Positions 61,571 through 64,000 of a stretch of 64,000 nucleotides of DNA are shown piece by piece; position 1 is the first letter of the stretch; each line of letters begins with the position of its first letter. The notes under the pieces were generated by a model that ran no database searches, was not told where the DNA came from, and worked only from the letters and a program-made list of their open reading frames with translations. The DNA comes from Salinarimonas rosea DSM 21201. GTDB lineage: Bacteria; Pseudomonadota; Alphaproteobacteria; Rhizobiales; Beijerinckiaceae. Location: the NCBI RefSeq assembly GCF_000429045.1, contig NZ_AUBC01000014.1, forward strand, positions 1-64,000. The letters run 5' to 3'. The position numbers and the translations under genes are program-made.

Positions 61571-64000
61571 ATGCACGGCACAGTTTCCGGCGCGGCCCCG
61601 AAGCGGGACGCGGGCACCTCCTCGCTCCCCCTCGTCCTGCGGCTCGCGCTGCGCGAGCTGCGCTCGGGCCTGCGCGGCTTCGGCATCTTCCTCGCCTGCA
61701 TCGCGCTGGGCGTCGCCGCCATCGCCGGCGTCTCGTCGGTGTCGCGGGCGCTCACCGAGGGCCTCGCCCGCGAGGGCCGCACGCTGCTCGGCGGCGACCT
61801 GAGCTTCCGCCTGATCCACCGCGAGGCGACGCCCGCCGAGATCGCGACGCTCGAGGACTGGGGCGACGTCTCCCTCGTCGCGACGCTGCGCGGCATGGCC
61901 GTCGCCGAGACCGGCGCGGCGCTCGTCGAGATCAAGGCGGTGGATGCGGCCTATCCGATCGCCGGAGACCTCGTCACCGAGCCGCCGATGGCGCCCGCCG
62001 AGATCTTCGCCGAGGCGGACGGCGTCTTCGGCGCGGCGGTCGATCCCGTGCTGCTCGGCCGGCTCGACCTCGAGATCGGCGACACGATACGCATCGGCAC
62101 GCAGGAGATATTGCTCCGCACCGCCCTGCGCTCCGAGCCCGACAAGATCCAGGCCGGCTTCGACTTCGGCCCGCGCCTGCTCGTCTCGCGCGCGGCGCTC
62201 GACGCGACGGGGCTCGTCCAGCCGGGAAGCCTCGTGCGCTTCACCTACCGTCTCGATCTCGCCGGCCCGGCGAACGACGACGCGCTGCTCCTGCGCGCGC
62301 AGGAGGCGATCGAGGCGGCGCAGCCGCAGGCGGGCTGGCGGGTGCGCTCGCGGCTCAACGCCGACCCGGGGCTGGAGCGCAACATCGAGCGCTTCGCACA
62401 GTTCCTGACGCTGGTCGGGCTCACGGCGCTCATCGTCGGGGGCGTCGGCGTCGCCAACGCGGTGCGCGGCTTCGTCGACCGCAAGCGCGAGTCGATCGCC
62501 ACCATCAAGAGCCTCGGCGCGCCGGGCGGGCGGGTCGTGGCGATCTACCTCACCCAGGTCATGCTGATCGCCGGCATCGGCATCGCCATCGGGCTGGTGC
62601 TGGGGGCGGCGCTGCCCTTCGCCCTCGCCGCCGCGCTGGGCTCGATCCTGCCGATCCCGATCGCGCCGACGCTGGCTCCGGTCGAGCTCCTGCTGGCCGC
62701 GCTCTACGGGCTGCTCACGGCGCTCGCCTTCTCGCTCGCGCCGCTCGGGCGGGCGCACGACATCCAGGTCTCGGGCCTGTTCCGCGACCAGATCGACCCG
62801 GACCGGCGCTGGCCGCGCAAGCGCTACGTCGCGGGCGTCGCGATCGCCATCGCGGCGCTGCTCGCGCTCTCCGTCTTCGCCGCCTTCGACCGGCGGGTGG
62901 CGCTGATCTTCATCGGCGCGGCCGCGGCGGCCTTCGTGCTGCTGCGGGTCGTCGCCACCGGCATGATGGCGCTCGCGCGGCGCCTGCCGCGCCCGCGCGC
63001 CGCCGCCCCGCGGCTGGCGCTCGCCAACGTGCACCGGCCGGGCGCGCTGACGCCCTCCCTCGTGCTCTCGCTCGGCCTCGGCATCACGCTCCTCGTCACG
63101 CTCGCCGTGATCGACGGCAACATGCGCCGCCAGCTCACCGAGCGCCTCCCCGGCGAGGCGCCGAGCTTCTTCTTCGTCGACATTCCCTCCTCCGAGATCG
63201 ACGGCTTCGCCGGCTTCCTGCGCGCGCAGGCGCCCGAGGGCGAGATCCAGCGCGTGCCGATGCTGCGCGGACGCCTCGTCTCGCTCGGCGGCGTGCCGGT
63301 GGAGCAGGTCGCCGCCGACCCGGACGCCGCGTGGGTGCTCGAGGGGGATCGCGGCATCACCTACGAGGCCGACCTGCCGGAGGGCTCCGAGATCGTCGCC
63401 GGCGAATGGTGGGGGGAGAACCCCACCGAGAACCTCGTCTCCTTCGACGACGAGCTCGCCGCCGGGCTCGGCCTCTCCATCGGCGACGAGGTCGTGGTGA
63501 ACGTGCTCGGGCGCGACATCACCGCGACGATCGCCAACTTCCGCCGGGTCGAGTGGGAATCGCTCGGCATCAACTTCGTCATGGTGTTCTCGCCGAACAC
63601 CTTCGCCGGCGCCCCGCACGCGCACATCGCCACGTTGTCGCTCCCCGACGAGGCCGCCGGCGAGGAGGCCGAGATCGCGCTCCTGCGCGAGGCCGCACGG
63701 ACGTACCCGATGGTCACGTCGGTGCGGGTGAAGGATGCGCTCGAGGCGGTCAACGCCGTGGTCGAGCAGCTCGTGCTCGCGATCCGCGGCGCTTCCTCGA
63801 TCGCCGTCGCGGCGAGCGTGCTGGTGCTCGCCGGGGCGCTGGCGGCGGGGCACCGGGCGCGGCTCTACGACGCCGTCGTGCTCAAGACGCTCGGCGCGAC
63901 GCGGGCGAAGCTGGTGGGCGCCTACGCGCTCGAATACGGCCTGCTCGGCCTCGCCACCGCGGTGTTCGGGCTCGTCGCCGGCGCTCTGGCGGGGTGGGTG
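61571..64000 (+). CDS. YbbP/FtsX-type ABC permease, partial at the right edge
   Basis: At least 810 residues with no stop before the window ends. N-terminal TM at about residues 36-60 (GFGIFLACIALGVAAIAGVSSV), a long periplasmic MacB-like domain, then TM clusters near residues 275-330 and 410-460, a second periplasmic stretch and a further TM region near 735-760. This double FtsX layout is the YbbP family. With the YbbA-type ATPase it forms a non-transport or lipoprotein/enzyme-release complex; its exact role is unknown. The neighbouring TesA-like esterase is its usual genomic companion. Confidence 0.92.
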   Translation, partial: MHGTVSGAAPKRDAGTSSLPLVLRLALRELRSGLRGFGIFLACIALGVAAIAGVSSVSRALTEGLAREGRTLLGGDLSFRLIHREATPAEIATLEDWGDVSLVATLRGMAVAETGAALVEIKAVDAAYPIAGDLVTEPPMAPAEIFAEADGVFGAAVDPVLLGRLDLEIGDTIRIGTQEILLRTALRSEPDKIQAGFDFGPRLLVSRAALDATGLVQPGSLVRFTYRLDLAGPANDDALLLRAQEAIEAAQPQAGWRVRSRLNADPGLERNIERFAQFLTLVGLTALIVGGVGVANAVRGFVDRKRESIATIKSLGAPGGRVVAIYLTQVMLIAGIGIAIGLVLGAALPFALAAALGSILPIPIAPTLAPVELLLAALYGLLTALAFSLAPLGRAHDIQVSGLFRDQIDPDRRWPRKRYVAGVAIAIAALLALSVFAAFDRRVALIFIGAAAAAFVLLRVVATGMMALARRLPRPRAAAPRLALANVHRPGALTPSLVLSLGLGITLLVTLAVIDGNMRRQLTERLPGEAPSFFFVDIPSSEIDGFAGFLRAQAPEGEIQRVPMLRGRLVSLGGVPVEQVAADPDAAWVLEGDRGITYEADLPEGSEIVAGEWWGENPTENLVSFDDELAAGLGLSIGDEVVVNVLGRDITATIANFRRVEWESLGINFVMVFSPNTFAGAPHAHIATLSLPDEAAGEEAEIALLREAARTYPMVTSVRVKDALEAVNAVVEQLVLAIRGASSIAVAASVLVLAGALAAGHRARLYDAVVLKTLGATRAKLVGAYALEYGLLGLATAVFGLVAGALAGWV

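Overview
The window is very GC-rich with strong third-position G/C bias. Its gene content points to an alphaproteobacterium of the order Hyphomicrobiales (Rhizobiales), most like the Methylobacterium/Salinarimonas side of the order. Indicators are an Irr-type Fur protein divergent from fabA-fabB-fabI, a RegB/RegA (ActS/ActR) redox pair, Omp25-like barrels with a CtrA-like box upstream, a Methylobacterium-type two-subunit formate dehydrogenase with a fused NuoE/NuoF beta subunit, an alphaproteobacterial citrate synthase and an intracellular PHB depolymerase. No rRNA, tRNA, CRISPR array, transposase or phage gene was seen. Genus assignment is inference.

Layout. 0-6 kb: glmM, three tandem outer-membrane barrel genes and a GMC oxidoreductase. 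6.2-7.7 kb: a Fic protein of the class with an N-terminal inhibitory motif and a C-terminal winged helix, preceded by four repeats spaced exactly 41 bp apart. 7.8-13.6 kb: irr, fabA, fabB, a 155-bp inverted-repeat element, fabI, then regA and regB on the other strand. 13.9-17.1 kb: phaZ, a DUF938 methyltransferase, a tiny membrane protein and a Gfo/Idh/MocA oxidoreductase. 17.4-25.5 kb: formate dehydrogenase beta and alpha genes, separated by an oppositely oriented LTA-synthase-like gene, then a lone urocanate hydratase gene. 25.5-29.5 kb: a TctABC transporter with a divergent GntR regulator.

29.5-41.5 kb is a coherent galactoside island. An IclR regulator and an ABC ATPase read left. A binding protein, two permeases with a YjbR/MmcQ gene wedged between them, a GH36 alpha-galactosidase, an SDR sugar dehydrogenase, dgoK, dgoA and a GH42 beta-galactosidase read right. 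The enzymes lack obvious signal peptides, so galactosides are probably imported intact, hydrolysed in the cytoplasm and the galactose oxidised by a De Ley-Doudoroff route. The lactonase and galactonate dehydratase are not here. Five junctions overlap by exactly 4 nt, so the operon looks translationally coupled.

41.5-64 kb is mostly housekeeping and ordinary accessory genes: rarD, gltX, gltA with a clear terminator, a TRAP transporter remnant, a TetR-MFP-RND efflux operon with a strong operator, a FemAB/CelD-like acetyltransferase, an HisKA_2 sensor kinase with no response regulator beside it, a haloacid dehalogenase, a sorbosone/glucose dehydrogenase-like beta-propeller, a glutathione transferase, an M19 dipeptidase, an aldo/keto reductase, and the arylesterase/YbbA/YbbP group. 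The YbbP gene runs off the right edge.

The points most worth a second look are the Fic repeat array, the antisense gene splitting the formate dehydrogenase operon and the palindrome before it, the YjbR gene inside the sugar ABC operon, the SDR whose YxxxK lysine is asparagine, and the 155-bp inverted-repeat element inside the fab operon. All identifications rest on reading motifs by eye; no database search was run.
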